Assembly: GCA_030549775.1 (NCBI GenBank)
Contig: CM060180.1
Location: forward strand, 82,491,672-82,555,671
Length of the DNA: 64,000 nucleotides
Direction: 5' to 3'
Origin: Tamarix chinensis
Taxonomy: Eukaryota > Streptophyta > Magnoliopsida > Caryophyllales > Tamaricaceae
The notes under the pieces are model-generated. The model made no database searches. It saw nothing but the letters and a program-made list of their open reading frames with translations, and was not told the origin of the DNA. A program made the position numbers and the translations under genes. This document shows, in pieces, positions 33,520 through 46,642 of the stretch. How positions within the stretch are numbered: position 1 is the stretch's first letter; each line of letters opens with the position of its first letter.

Positions 33520-36500
33520 GTACCTCAAGCTCTAGAAATGTTGAGAAGAAACAAGGAATTAATTGAGAGAAAAAGGGCAAGACCAAAGTCCATGAAGTCT
33601 CTACAACATAACATTTTAAGTGTCGGGGATTTGGACACTTCGCTAGAGAATGTTCCAACCAAAAAGTATTATCTATGCAAGATATTTAAGATGTGAAAAC
33701 TTGTGATGAAGATCTTAAGTTTGAGTCAAAGGAAGAAATTTTAAGTAAATAGGAGGATGAAGGTAATGATTGTTATGTGCAGCAAAGAGTACTTCAAATG
33801 CAATCTAATGAGCAACCCAATCAATTAGAGAAGATATTCAAGACTAAAGGAAGAGTAGGAGATACAGTTTGTTAGCTTATCATTGATAGTGGATTATGTA
33901 CGAATGTGACTAATGAGAGGATGGTAAAGGAATTGGGTTTAGAGAGAACACCACATCTAAAGCTTTATTCTCTTCAATGGCTTAACAAGGACAAAGGAGT
34001 TAAGGAAACAAAATAAACCCTAATCACATTTAGAATTGGTAATTATTATGTTGATGTGCTATTTAATGTTTTGTCTATGGATGCATGTGGAATTTTATTA
34101 GGTAACCGTGGCAATATGATTGATGTGTTATTCATAATGGTATTATTAATGAATGTCTTGTTAAAAAGGATAAGAAAAAGCATAAAATTTAACCTTCTAA
34201 ATGCGATAATGATAACATAGCTGAAAATAAAAAGATTTTATCTTTTGCATGAAAAGGCTATGACAAAATGTATTAAGGAAGAAGGTAGTTGCTATGCTAT
34301 GATTATCAAGGAATCCCTACAAAGGAAGAAAAATGAGATTAATCTGCAATTAAATGAGCTTATTGATGAATATAAAGATGTGTTTTCTAATGAATGACCA
34401 CCAGGATTACCGCCTAAAAGTGGGATGGAACATGCTATAGACTTAATGCCTAGTATGCCTTTACCTAATCAACCTATTTATATATATAATCCAGAGGAAG
34501 CTAAAGAATTAGAGAGATAAATATAAGACTCCATAGGAAAAGGATATGTGAGAAAGCATAAGTCTATGTTGTGTACCTGCATTACTTGTTCCTAAAAAAG
34601 ATGGTACGTGACGCATGTGTATTGACTCTAGAGCTGTGAATAATATAACTACCAAATATAGATTTCCTATGCCTAGATTAGATGACATGTTAGACGACGA
34701 ATTATGTGGAGCACAAGTATTCTCTAAAATTAACCTAAAGAGTGAATATTATCAAATGAGAATAAGAGAATGGGATGAATAGAAAACTGGTTTTAAAACG
34801 AAATATGATCTTTACAAATAAACTCTTATATCATTTGGATTGTGTAATGCATCTAGTTCGTTTATGAGATTAACAAATGAAGTTTTTCAACCATTTCTTG
34901 AAAAATTCATTATGGTTTACTTAGATAATATATTTGTGTATAGTAAACACGAGCATGATCATCTTAATCATTTAACGAAATTATTTAATAAGCTAGGGAA
35001 AGCTAAACTCTATGGAAAAATATAAAAAAAACGTAAGTTTATGCTTTCGAGTATTGTTTTCCTTGGTTATATTGTAAGTAGTAAAGGTATAAAAGTGGAT
35101 CCTACAAACACTCAAGTTATTCAGAACTGACCAATACCTAAGGATATTCAAAAGGTGGGAAGTTTTCATGGATTAGCGAATTTCTATAGAATATTCATTA
35201 ATGACTTATCGACTATTGTCGCGCCGATTATACATATTATAAAAAAATGTGAATTCAAGTGGCGAGAAGATGCTAATAAAGCCTTCGAGACTTTAAAGGG
35301 TAAGCTATGTAATGCACCAATATTAGCATTGCCTAACTTTGATAAATTGTTTAAAGTTATATATGATGCTAGTAGGGTAGGGATAGAAGGTGTACTCTCA
35401 CAAGGAAAAAGAAAGTCATTGCATTTTTTAGTGAAAAATTAAATAATGCTAATTCATTTGATTTACTTGTTAAGGAAGTACATGAGGGAGGTATAGATGG
35501 TCATTTTGGTATAAAACCATGAAAATATTACAAAAAAATTTCTACTGGCCATGAATGATAAAATTAGTACAAGCTATTATTGGAAGATATGTGATTTGTC
35601 AAAAGAGTAAGAGTTTCTTCCATAAGGGTTTGTATATGCCTTTACCAGTTGCTAGTCAACCATGGAAGAGTGTTAGTATGGACTTTATCTTAGGTTTACC
35701 AAGGACACAAGAGGGAAAGGATTCTATTATTCCTTGTAATATCTTAGGTTTACCAAGGACACAAATGAGAGAAAGGTTTTCTAAAATGGGACATTTTATC
35801 CCATGTAATAAAACAAATGACGCAACTCATGTAGCAGATTTATATTTCAAGAAGATAGTAAAGTTACATGATATTCCCAAAAGTATAGTGCCAAATATAG
35901 ATGTTAAATTTTTAAGTAACTTTTGGAAGACACTTTGACAAATGTTAAATATAAAGTTGTTTAGTACATCTCACCATCCATAAATGAATGGTCAAACCGA
36001 AGTGACTAATAGAACCTTGGGAACTTTAATACAAGGATTAGTTAATAAAACTACAAGGGATTGGGATATAAAACTCTCACACGCTAAATTTGCATACAAT
36101 AGGAGTCTTTCTAGTACAACTCACTCGAATCCATTTGATGTTGTCTATGGAGTTCATCCTTATTTGCCTATTGCTATGTTGTCATTAAAGAAAGATGATA
36201 TTAAAAATTATGAGGCTAAAGAAAGAGTTGAATTCTTTAAAAATCTTCATGAGCAAATAAAGATTAAGATTGAGAAATCTAATGTTAAATACCAAAACCA
36301 AACTAACAAAAAATAGAACTACACAAATATTTTCACCAAGAGACTTGGAATGGTTACATTTAAAAATAATAATAAATAAATAAATAAGATTTCCAAACAT
36401 AAGAAAGAATAAACTAATGCCAATAGCAAATAAACCTTTTAAAATCTTAAGAAAATTTAGAAATAGTGCTTATGAATTAGAATTACTAGAATCCTATAGA

Positions 36501-36650
36501 GGAGTTTCTAGTAGTTTCAACGTTGCCAATTTATATCCTTATTATTGTGATGCTAATTTGAGGAAAAATTCTTCTTTACAAGGGGAGAATGATGCAGGAG
36601 CATCTCCATCTTCTTCTTTTTTTATGTTGAAGGGCAAGAGTTAGCATATT
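33520..36650 (+). pseudogene. 5'-truncated Ty3/gypsy gag-pol remnant
   Basis: Order: gag zinc knuckle (33612-33653, H-FK-C-RGFG-H-FARE-C, first Cys replaced by His), protease (33876-34110, LIIDSG intact, later DACGILLG), reverse transcriptase (34400-35130), start of RNase H (35155-35450), integrase (35455-36200) and a C-terminal GPF-like region (36417-36644, SSSFNVANLYPYY). The polymerase box YVDD-type is YLDN (34918-34929). RNase H is cut short: its N-terminal part (FFSEKLNNA) runs straight into the integrase zinc region (EVHEGGIDGHFG), an internal deletion. The integrase CX2C has Tyr for the first Cys, and the second catalytic Asp reads Asn (VPNIDVKF). No LTR pair was found; most of gag is missing. 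Confidence 0.85.
35687..35764 (+). repeat. 24-bp in-frame duplication within gypsy integrase
   Basis: ATCTTAGGTTTACCAAGGAC plus ACAA occurs at 35687-35710 and again at 35741-35764, an offset of 54 bases (18 codons). The protein therefore has ILGLPRTQ twice in the catalytic core. Confidence 0.9.
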
Positions 36651-39600
36651 TGGAGGTAGTACCAATTGTTCTTGACAATATAGAACACCATCGTTATATC
36701 CCTAATAACGTTTCATTAAGTGATTCTTGAAGGTAATACATATGCTTACAAGAAAAAAATTTCACCAATGATATCTAATGTGCAAGGATTATAAAGTTGT
36801 ATGGAAGACAAAGCTACAAGATATGAAGCTTGATTATTTGATTATTCCATGTATTATCAATGATTAGGTTTTATGTAGCTTCGATATTTTACGTAAACTT
36901 TGTAATATCTTGTCATTATAATTGTAACTCATTATATATACTATATGGACATGTGTTGGTTTAATGCTTATTCAATTAGGCTGGTTGATTTGGGCTTAAT
37001 TAAGAATAATTAGGCTTGGCCTCATTGTCATATGTGTATATACATATGCCTTGTACATTCGGTGATGAAGAACCATACATACCGAGCACTTAATGAATAA
37101 GAGAGAACAAGAGTTGAAAGTCGAAACTCTTAGTTCATCTTTCTTCCTATTTTTCTCTTCAAGTGATGAGTGAATTTTAGAATCCATTCTCTAGAGAAAT
37201 TAGAGGTTTCTCTTCATAAATTAGTTTGGTCTTGGAGTAGATCAAAATTTCTAATTGAAGACAACATTTGAATTGTCCGAACTTCAAGTTTCTTTCTTAT
37301 TTAGTCAACTTTGTTGTTCATCAAACCAAACTGAATGATCCTATATTTGTGAAAGATATTCATCTATTATTTTACACATCAGGATGCCCTGTGGCTACTG
37401 CCTGCTTGTTTCCATCATTCAATTGGAAGAGAATACCCTATGTACCCTAACCATGGGATCAACTTAAACAATGCTTTATTGTTGATACCTGAAGAAGGGG
37501 AGAGATGGTGTCCTAAGAGCATTTACATTGATAATTTCATAAATTGGTTCTAAATTACTTTTTGGTGCCAAAAAAAAAATATTGCAGAACTAATTAAATA
37601 ACCAACACAATTTAATCTCTACATCAATGGTTCATATTTTCAATCTATATCTAATATAGGTATCTACAACAATTATTTATTTATTACTTTATATTCATTG
37701 ATACTTACTGTTTGCCCCTGTACTGCAGCAAATGTTTTTTTGGAACTGGTTCTTGCTGGAGAACCAAAGGACCACGTTCTTTTTTCTTTTTTCTTTTTTT
37801 TGGGGGGGGGGCTGGGAATTTAGCACTCCAATAATTGTTCTCTTCTAGTTCCTAAGGTTCCATAAATTTTATGGATTCTCTAACGTACATGGTCTAAGTG
37901 CTGCTGCTGCAATCGTTCAAAAGCTATGGCACTGTAGGTACTCAGCTATTTTTCAGCACGTCTGTACCTACTGTTATCATCAGGTAGATTACTGAGGAGA
38001 TATTCATACGAGTGGAAACTGATTCTAAAGTTAAATTGTAAAAGGGTGTTTCTTAGGGAAGTTAGATAAAATCCCATGATTTCATAAATGTGATTACTTA
38101 GTTGCTTTGGAAGATTTGTCTATAGTTACAAACGTTCAATTTTGGCATTAATGTCATATTATTTACCAGAAATAGTATCGCAGGTCACCCCCTCTTGCCT
38201 CCACACCATACCCGCCCGCCCTCCCAAAAAAAAAAAAAACTCACTCTTAATTCTTTCATGATGATCATTTAGTCAAATTTACTAGCTACATCTCATGACC
38301 CAACGTATCACAAGATATTTGGTCATTTTAGTCATGGTAAACAAGGATTATTTTGAGGCATTCTTTGGCCCTTTATTATTGATAATTATGGGAAATATCT
38401 TTTGGTGGCCTTTCACCAACATAAATCAGTATGTGGTATAGAATAATAACATCTTGTACAAGTAGTTTCTGAAATTAGCCTCATTAAAGGTAGTTAGCGA
38501 TATTTTACTCTTCTTTTGCCTTTTTTTTTTTAACAATAGAAATGTATCATTCAAAAGGCACCAGACAGAGATGCTACCGTGTTCAATTATGTACACAAGG
38601 AGCAACTTAACCAACAAAACTGAAATCTATTGTATTGTAGCTAACAAATACAATCAAAAGAACAAACACAAGTCCTTAATAGAAGCAACGAGCCCAAAAA
38701 AAATGAGACCTAACAACCTGCCATACAACGAAAGCACTGCCATTATTCCTTTGACAACAAGGTAGCTTTTAACTCCTTTAATGAGCCTGATGCACCATCA
38801 TGTGATGCACCATCGACCATCCATGTATAAACCTGGCCACAGTGCAAAGGAACGAATCTTGCATTTAAAGGAAACAAAATCTGTTAGAGCATGCATGAAG
38901 GAGCCTAGATTTATGCTTCCTTGTATACACTTGCTAATTTTGTGGAGAAGCAGAGATTTTCATCACACTACTTTCCCCTCGGTTTACTCTTTTTTTTTCT
39001 TTTTCCCCCTGTCCTGGCTTCAAATCCCAAATAAGCCTCTCTTATAAAACAAAAATATATTTGATATAGAACTGAGAAACAACATTATACTAAGCCATAA
39101 CTCAAATAACAAGCAAATTCAGAGGAGTCCAGATTCAAAAGCAAGTAAAGACCATAAACATCATTATAAAATAACTCGTAGCATAGAGATTCTCGCATAG
39201 AAGCAAACAAACCCCAGTCGCTCATGTTATTTATGTAACATCAATGATGCACCAATGCCCATGATGTGAGCAAACATGAAAGAAGCATTATGTCCCTGTC
39301 TTATATAATATACTGTTTCAGGACATATTGGCATAAATTCTTCAAAGGAAATTTGAAATCCATATATGGAGGTTTAGTAACCCGACCAAAAAGGAAATTG
39401 AACAATTGTATAAGACTACTTTCCAACAGAAGTCACATTTCTGAGGTGAAGGTGACCTATCATAGCCTGAAAGAATACAACAGTTCACAATATTAAGTAC
39501 ACTACTAAGGGCCAACATTGAAAGGGAAAAAATTTCAACATGCAATGATCATAATTGTGTTCCATTTAACAGCTGACCACGTGTGTAAGTCTTATAGTGG

Positions 39601-41200
39601 ATAGTGATGCCTAGCTCATACATCACCTAACTTAAAAAGATGCCAACAAAACCTTTACCAGATGTCAAAATGATAAGATAGCTGAACACCCACAGTACCA
39701 AAGTTGAGGTGCTATAAATTGAAAGAAAATATCAAGGACAACACATGTTCTCATGCATAACCCTTAATATTAAGAAAATCCTTACATTAGATAGGAACCC
39801 AACTATAAATATGTTCTCATGCATATGCTTAATATCAAGACAACGCCTTAAATTACATATGACCTCAAGAAAATAACTTTACATCTGTGGAAATGAATAA
39901 AAAATGGCAAACCAGTAAATCAACTTGATATTCTAATGTCACAGTTTACTGCTAGTCTAACCGCATATCCATGGATTAGCCATTGACTCTTCAGCAAAGA
40001 TTCACAAGTGCTCAAGAGCCTGGGACACTGACAGAAGGCAAATTTTGGGTTTCATCCATGCCATGATTAAGCTCTTCTAGAGCACCTCAGTAAGCATAAA
40101 TCAGCAAAATTACTTAAGCTAATAATTTTCAGAGGAGAAAAAAAAAAACATTGACAGAATGGTTCCTTTCCAACTTAAAGATGCATACAGAAAAAAAAAA
40201 TAGAGCATTATGAAGCAATATATGAGGTAAAAGAAGAGGCAGGAGAGAAGTAAGGGGAAAAAGAGACTCGTGGACATTTTACTTCTTTACCCTAGAGAGA
40301 AAAATCATTGAGATGTACCTCCAATCAAAACCTAATGTCTGGTTTATGCATCCTCAATGAAATAGATAAAGGTTAAGATATTCATGATACTATTTTTGTA
40401 GTCTTCTAAAAATTATTCTCAACCCTAAACCCTTAAGTAATATTTTCTATCAATGTTATCTAGATTCTAAAACAATTATAAAGATTATTTTACAAGGTTT
40501 TATGATAATGTATGTACAAACTATTATCATCAAAAGCATAGTTATTAAAATCCCGATTCAATCTTACAATTCTACGACCCTACGATCCAAAAATTACAAT
40601 CCTAAGTAGAATCTTAAACTAATTGAATAGATATATAATCTTACGATTCTAAGTAAAATCCCACAATTCAAACTATAATTTCTATCGATTTATCTCCGAA
40701 TCTATTTTTCTTCTTATTCCACGTATATTTCTTTCTTAATCCTTAAATTCTCGACCCTATATTATTTTGCAACATGCTTTGAAAATAAACTAATGCAAAG
40801 AAATTTGTAATATAATGAAGTTAATTGTTGATGTAAATTGTTGACAAAGAATGTAATATTCATCTAAATGATAAAATGAATATATTAAATTTTATAATAT
40901 ATTAATTATTAAATTCTATTGAAATCAAAATTAATATTGTTTCTTAATTTTTTTATAGTCATGTTAGCATCATAATGCAAACAAACTTTAGTTTACAATT
41001 TACATGTGGTTTGTATAGTAACTTAATGTATGCACACATACCCAAAACTTCTTTTCTTTTCTTTTTCATCTCTATTCGTCAAAATTTAAAAAGCCAACAT
41101 AATAACTTAATTTTTTCATATTTATTCTCTTAAATGACAAAAAATACGATCATCTCATTGTTGCCTTTATTATCATCCCTTTTTTTCATTCATTGTGTGT
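36651..41200. other. Long stretch without a recognised gene
   Basis: The part 36880-37200 (TGTTGGTTTAATGC, then GAATAAGAGAGAACAAGAG) looks like an LTR fragment, perhaps of the gypsy element before it, but no partner copy was found. Runs of T/G at 37785-37812 and of A at 38225-38240 are simple-sequence noise. At 40540-40720 there is a stretch rich in CTTACGATTCTA and CTACGATCC, typical of a dispersed plant repeat. The rest is AT-rich, with only short frames that have no domain. Confidence 0.5.
40540..40720. repeat. TACGATTCTA-type degenerate repeat
   Basis: Short units TTACAATTCTACGA, CTACGATCC and CTTACGATTCTAAG recur within 180 bases. Ends could not be defined. Confidence 0.4.
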
Positions 41201-41305
41201 GTGTGTGTTTTTTTGGTAATTAATAAAATTCTATTACCAAAAAGTAAGAAATGAGGTACAGTCTACCACAATTAGAAAATCATTAGGGGCATACCCCTAG
41301 CCAAA

Positions 41306-42110
41306 CTACACCATCCATCTATCAAGCCTCTCTAAGTAATTCTTAATATGCACATTTGACGTATCAACAAATCGAACAAAAATCTCAATAATAAGCTGTC
41401 TTATAGTAGTTCTTGGATTGCTCTGTAGCAATTGAAAAACAACCATATTTCTACTGATCCAAATATGATAGAGCAGGGCATTGAAATAGCCCTCCACACC
41501 ACCTTCTTACCTTCCCCTCTAGTCTTCTTGATCAACCAGTTAAAACAACTCTGCTAATTGGTGAAGTTCCCTGCAGTTTCAACCATCTCAGAGTGAAATT
41601 CCAGAGAACACACGCACCTGGACAATGAGTAAAGAGATGGCCAAAGTCCTCTTCTTCATATTTGTAGACATCACACAAACTATCTGGAGTGATTCCCCAC
41701 TGATACAGCTTGGATTTAACAGATAATGTACGATGGCAGATAAGACAAACTATAAATTTATGTTTCTCCAGACCTCTATGCTTCCAAATAAATGAACTCC
41801 ATTCAACCTTTGGCCTTGAGACTCTGAGAACCTGATAAACCAAGTTGGAAACCAACTTTCCAGAATAACAACAGTGGGCATAACATGTTCTGATCTGATT
41901 TCGGACCCGCAGCAATTGCTTGAACATCCACGAAAAATCAGGTTTTTCTTCAAAATGCCAAATATCTCTACCTTTGAAATACCTTTCATGTATCCATTTT
42001 ACCCACAGGCTTTCTTTAAACTCAATGAGCTTCCATAAATATTTAGCAAGACAAGCTAAGTTCCAATGAATTAGTTGCCGTAAACCCAACCCACCCTCTT
42101 CTTTAGGCAC
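41306..42110 (-). pseudogene. LINE 2 C-terminal zf-RVT region
   Basis: A 192-codon frame (42110-41532) begins PKEEGGLGLRQLIHWNLACL and has WSSFIWKHRGLEKHKFIVCL, the zinc-binding region C...EEEDFGHLFTHCP and LWNFTLRWL. This is the zf-RVT module at the end of plant LINE ORF2. A second piece (41497-41306) has YHIWISRN, the usual following motif. The longest frame of LINE 2 is therefore nearly intact. Confidence 0.85.
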
Positions 42111-42435
42111 GCAAACTTTTGACCAAGCAACAGGTTATCTCTTCTTTTGTGGATCCATATTATTCCAAATAAGCATCTGCATAGACTCTTCAATTGATGA
42201 ATAACAGCCTTAGGAAAAACAAAAAAAAGTTCTCAATGTCAAAAATAACATATTGGAAAAGTTGCATCTCCCTAGCAAAACTAAGGCATCTTACAATCCA
42301 AGACTTCAGTTTTTTCTTGCACAATTCAACTAATGAGAGGTTGATGTTGGTCTATAGTGAGTGAAACAGGATTTAGAAGAACACTAAGGTACCTGAAGGG
42401 AAAGGTGCCCTTTTTAAAGTTCAGCTTCTGTAGAA

Positions 42436-43185
42436 TCAGGCATTTAGTGTCCTATTTAACTCCACCAAAAACACACTACTCTTTTCAGGGTTTGCTTGAA
42501 GTCCTGAAGTGAGATGAAAAGTCTTCAATTTATCTAGAATCAGCTCGGCTAATTTCAGATGACCTTTACAAAAGGCAAGCAAATCATCTGCAAAGCTAAT
42601 ATTAATAACCTTAGTAATCTTGCAATCAAGATGCCCTATGAACTGATTATCATCCCACAGTGTCTTCAATAATCGATAACGATATTCCATTGCCAACACA
42701 AATAAGGAGATAGGGGATCACCTTGTCTTAATCTTCTACCACCCTTAAAAGGCTTGCATAAAGTACCACTTGAATAAATGGAGAAATGTGTTGTTGAAAT
42801 ACATTGCATAATCATTTGTATAAAATGACTGGAAAAACCAATACTTTCCAAAAGATGTTTGATGAAACTCCATTCTACTATATCATATGCCTTCTTTAAA
42901 TCAACTTTAAGTATCATACGAAGACTGACATCCTTCTTGCCATCCTTTCTTAACAATTCTTGAGCTAGTAGAACGCTTTCACCAATCCATCTCCCTTCCA
43001 CAAAAGCATTCTATGAGCCATGCACTATAACTGGCATAATTTTTTGCAATCTAGTTGTAAGAACCATGGATATAATTTTGTATGCAACATTACATCAAGA
43101 GATAGATCTATAATCAGCCATAGTGCGAGCAGAAGGATTCTTGGGAATCAAGTGAATAGGTGTGTTGTTCAGAGTTTTAAAGAGA
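42436..43185 (-). pseudogene. LINE 2 reverse transcriptase core
   Basis: It resumes after the solo LTR with LNNTPIHLIPKNPSARTMAD and YRSIS (43180-43095), then KVDLKKAYDIVEWSF and LRQGDPLSPYL (43001-42666), and NISFADDLLAFCKGH (42699-42436). The polymerase FADD box is intact. The pieces lie in three frames, so one or more frameshifts inactivate it. Confidence 0.85.
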
Positions 43186-43190
43186 AAACC

Positions 43191-44186
43191 TGATGCATAT
43201 GCCAATACAAATTGGGTCAAGTTAGGAAGGTGGTTATCAATGGGGAATAACTGAATAAGAAAACAGAGAAGAGGGTGAAGAAAATGAGTTGAATATGATC
43301 TTTGGTACCTCCTTAGATCATATACTAACAAGAACCACCTAAGGTTTCAACACTTAGGATAAATCTTGTGAGATTTTAGGATTCAAACTTCAAACTCATG
43401 CACTAGAGTTGAAGGTGATTGATTTCTGCTGAGAGAAATAAGATAGCCAAATTCTAAGTTTTTTTCATTCAAGTGTGAGCCCAACACTTATAGGAGAGTG
43501 TTGGGTCTCATTTAGTTGTAATACAACTCAAAAAAAAAGGACTGGTTTGGTTAACTAATCAAACTAGTTAGTTGTCAAAGAGACTAACTTTAACTAGTTT
43601 AATCCTAACCAAAACTAAAGTTGACTTTGTACTAGCTGAAACAAAGAAATCAGAATTGTTTGGGACCTTCCCAATGTCTTACATCTGACTTGGGAAGCTC
43701 CTTACAAGTTGATAAGCTAAGCTAAGCTAAAAACATCATTAAAAGTAAAAAGTAAAAGTAGCTTTTATGCTAAAGACTAAAAACATTATTCAAAGCATAA
43801 AGCAGAAAGTAACTTTTCTGCTGCAAGCCTAAAGTGCCATCATGGCCTAAGCATATGTTTCTTTTCTTCCAAAAAAGGCCTGCCCCCTATGATACTTATA
43901 GCTGTTGCTGCTGCTAGTGCCCACATCTGCCCAGAAAAGTGTTGTTGGGGCTGCTATTGTGGGAGTTGAACTGTAGCCTATCCTTGGCTGGGTAGTGAGC
44001 CTTTTAAGCCAAAAAAATGAGCCACTAAGGTGCAAAAGGTGGTGGCTGGATTGAAGTTTTGCATGGCTTTCATGGCTTGGGGTTTAGTTAAACTAATTAG
44101 TCCAAGTGAGGAGGTTTTTATGTCCCCCTAACTTAGAGAAATTAACAACTAAATTAATATCTTGGATAATGGATGCTCCTGCATCA
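43191..44186 (-). mobile_element. Solo LTR i, TGATGC family, inside LINE 2
   Basis: On the minus strand it runs from TGATGCAGGAGCATCC (44186) to CATATGCATCA (43191), canonical TG...CA ends with inverted TGATGC/GCATCA. The flanks are identical: AAACC at 43186-43190 and 44187-44191. It interrupts the LINE 2 polymerase frame. At 996 bases it matches the copies at 46643-47585 and 57892-59922. A short (AGCTA)n run lies at about 43711-43726. No coding domain. Confidence 0.9.
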
Positions 44187-44229
44187 AAACCTGTTTCCCA
44201 AAAATGCTTAATTTTGCATCAAAACATCA

Positions 44230-44703
44230 TGCCCCACAATAGGCCAAGTTAACTTATAGAAATGGGCATTAAACCCATAGGGCCAGGAGCCTTGGTATCT
44301 CCCATACTAAACACGACCTCCTTTACCTCAACTTCAGTAACAAGACTAATCAAATGAGCTCTATAATCACTGTGAAGAATAATGCCTTGATTCACAATCT
44401 CAAGATGTACCATCTCCAGCATGTTTGTAGAAGAAGCAAGCAATTAAGAATAGAACTTTTGAATTTCATTACTGATATCCATCTCAGAAGTGAGTTTTCT
44501 ATCGGTACTATCATACATAGCATAGATAGCATTGTATCTTCTCCTCTCATTAAGTTTAGCATGGAAAAAACCATTATTTCCATCACCCAATTTGATATAC
44601 TGAATTCTAGCTTTTTGTTGAAAGACGTGTTCTTCCAATTGAGCTTGCTGCCACTATATCTTCCTAAGCATACCCTCTTGTGACTCCAGAGCATTATCTC
44701 CAA
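44230..44703 (-). pseudogene. LINE 2 linker and start of reverse transcriptase
   Basis: Overlapping frames give SISNWVMEIMVFSMLN / GDGNNGFFHAKLNERRR, the typical L1 linker (gD.NT.FFH), then the piece 44443-44249 with EVEVKEVVFSMGDTKAPGPM. KAPGPdG is the conserved entry motif of plant LINE reverse transcriptase; here the Asp is Met. The frame stops shortly before the solo LTR insertion. Confidence 0.75.
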
Positions 44704-45103
44704 GGTTAGCCTAGAGGTTTTGCTTACACTTTAGCCAATCAAATTTAGCTTGATCAACTCTTCTACTCAGATTACCAAAATGTACTGAATTAAACTGCTT
44801 TAGAGCCTATTTTAAGCATTTGAGTTTGGCAACCAACCTATATTGTTTGGAACCCTAAATGGTTGTTGCCAAACATGAGCAACATAGTGCATAAAATCAG
44901 GTGAAGTGATACAAAAGTTAAAAAACTTGAAAGGTTTGATCCCACTTCTATCTTGATGCCGCCACATTAGATGCAACCTACAATGATTAGAGAGACAATC
45001 TTCAATAACCTCAACCCAAACATGATTAAAACGAGCAAACCACTCCTAGTCTCCAAATGCCCTATACAGTTTACAATAGACCCTAGAAGAGCCTAATTGA
45101 CTA

Positions 45104-45289
45104 TTAGACCAAGTAAAGAGAGGGCCAATTAAGTGTAACTCCCCCAACCCACAAGCACAAAGACTTCTCACTAGCTGAAAGAACCACATTAAAATCTCCA
45201 ATGACTAAGCTACCCTTATATGAGGAATGGAAGTCCACAAGCTGTGACCACAAAGATCTTCTAGCAACAATATCATTATGGGCATACAC
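45104..45289 (-). pseudogene. LINE 2 endonuclease fragment
   Basis: The frame reads MYAHNDIVARRSLWSQL, then SLVIGDFNVVLSASEKS. This is the central part of the L1 apurinic-like endonuclease, where GDFN carries catalytic Asp and Asn. The motif itself is intact. Upstream endonuclease sequence is missing and downstream sequence goes out of frame. Confidence 0.75.
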
Positions 45290-45360
45290 AACAGAAATAT
45301 AAAACCAATTTGTGGATGATAGTTGTACTTTGTGGAAATAATAAGAGGATTGGTGATAGG

Positions 45361-45424
45361 CTCATTTTTGGATGAATTTCTTTGGTAATTCTAGAGAATT
45401 ACTAGCATATTACTTAAAAAAATA

Positions 45425-45466
<42 letters not shown>

Positions 45467-46642
45467 GAGCACCAATTGATAAAAACTGTCATTTCAAGCT
45501 TTATTGCAAGAGCATTTAAGGCATTTATATACTGTTTATTGGTCATTACAGGGCAATGGTATAGCATCATCCATGCCCAACTTGTATAACACATGTCAGA
45601 ACAACCAACAAAGCTGAGGATGGACCACAACAATGTCAGCAGATATTTTATGAAAATAAGAGCTTGGGCATGTGTAAACCAACAATAAGAAGATACCCTT
45701 GCCCCTATGGTGACAAGTGTCCCTCACAGCCAAAATCCCTAAATCTATGTAGAGGAATTAAACAACACCCGGAAGACCTCATACACACCCTAAAATAATA
45801 ATAAAAATCTGGACTTTTTGAGAAGAATAAGACCAAGGAGAACAAAATCTGAAAACAACAAGAAAACGAGATCAGATATGCCAAGGCGATGTAGCAGCAT
45901 AGCATAATGGGCACATTCTATTTCCACCTCATTTAGTTAAAAAATAAAAATAAATAAAAAGTTTCTTATATTATGTTTCTACTTCTGTATAAATCTTTCA
46001 GCTTTCAGTATGATTTTAGTTATGTTCTAGACTCTTTTTAGTCGGGTTATGAGATGAGCCTATAGTTTGTAATGACTCTATCGCTGACAAAGTTAATGTG
46101 ATTTTCCTCTTTTCATCCAAGTGCTCTTATTCACTAATAGTGGGTTGGTTGGTTGAGAATTACCCTGTTAAGGGCATGATTAGTGGATAGGTTTGGGTGA
46201 CACTAGGGTGATGGCAAGAAAATAACTAACTAGTGAGATATAGAAATATATTTTCACAAAGTAAAAGCAATGGGAACAGTTTTGTTCATTGTTCTAAACT
46301 CCTAGAGGGCATAGGGATACGTCAGTTAACAAGGCTTGGATCACATGCATATAGCTTCATGAGAAGTGCTTGTACCTTTGAATTCCGATTTCTTAAGGCT
46401 TGTTGTTGTTACGATGACATAGCATTAAGATGCTTACAACTATGGGGGATTCAAAAGCCCAACTATTTGTGTAATTACGTGACTTTTTTCTTATTTTAGT
46501 ACTCTATTTGCTTATTGTGTATCACCCTACCATCATTTACATTTTACATTTGTCTTAGTTTACTTTAGCATCACATTGAAATGTTATATCACTCAATGAT
46601 TGATTTCACAACCTATGGACTTGAAACTCGTACTTGCTCAAC
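45361..46642. other. Unassigned DNA with (AAT)n microsatellite
   Basis: An (AAT)n run of about fourteen units spans roughly 45424-45465. The remainder shows no domain. The right part (46000-46642) may be the left half of the long LTR that continues after solo LTR ii, but there is no terminal motif to prove it. Confidence 0.4.

Larger units (their letters stand above)
41215..45360 (-). mobile_element. L1-type LINE 2, 5'-truncated, split by a solo LTR
   Basis: The minus strand carries endonuclease, reverse transcriptase and zf-RVT remnants in the correct L1 order. The 5' part (ORF1 and the start of the endonuclease) is absent beyond about 45360. The 3' end lies near the T/GT-rich bases 41190-41215. 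The solo LTR 43191-44186 interrupts the polymerase. I could not define a target duplication. Confidence 0.8.

Noticed and set aside
37785..37812. G-quadruplex candidate in the T/G run
   Set aside because: A single homopolymer G run rather than spaced G tracts; the similar run at about 48140 is the same kind of slippage product.
37520..37860. Possible MITE beginning AAGAGCATTTACATTG
   Set aside because: The start resembles common plant MITE ends, but I could not find a matching inverted end or target duplication.
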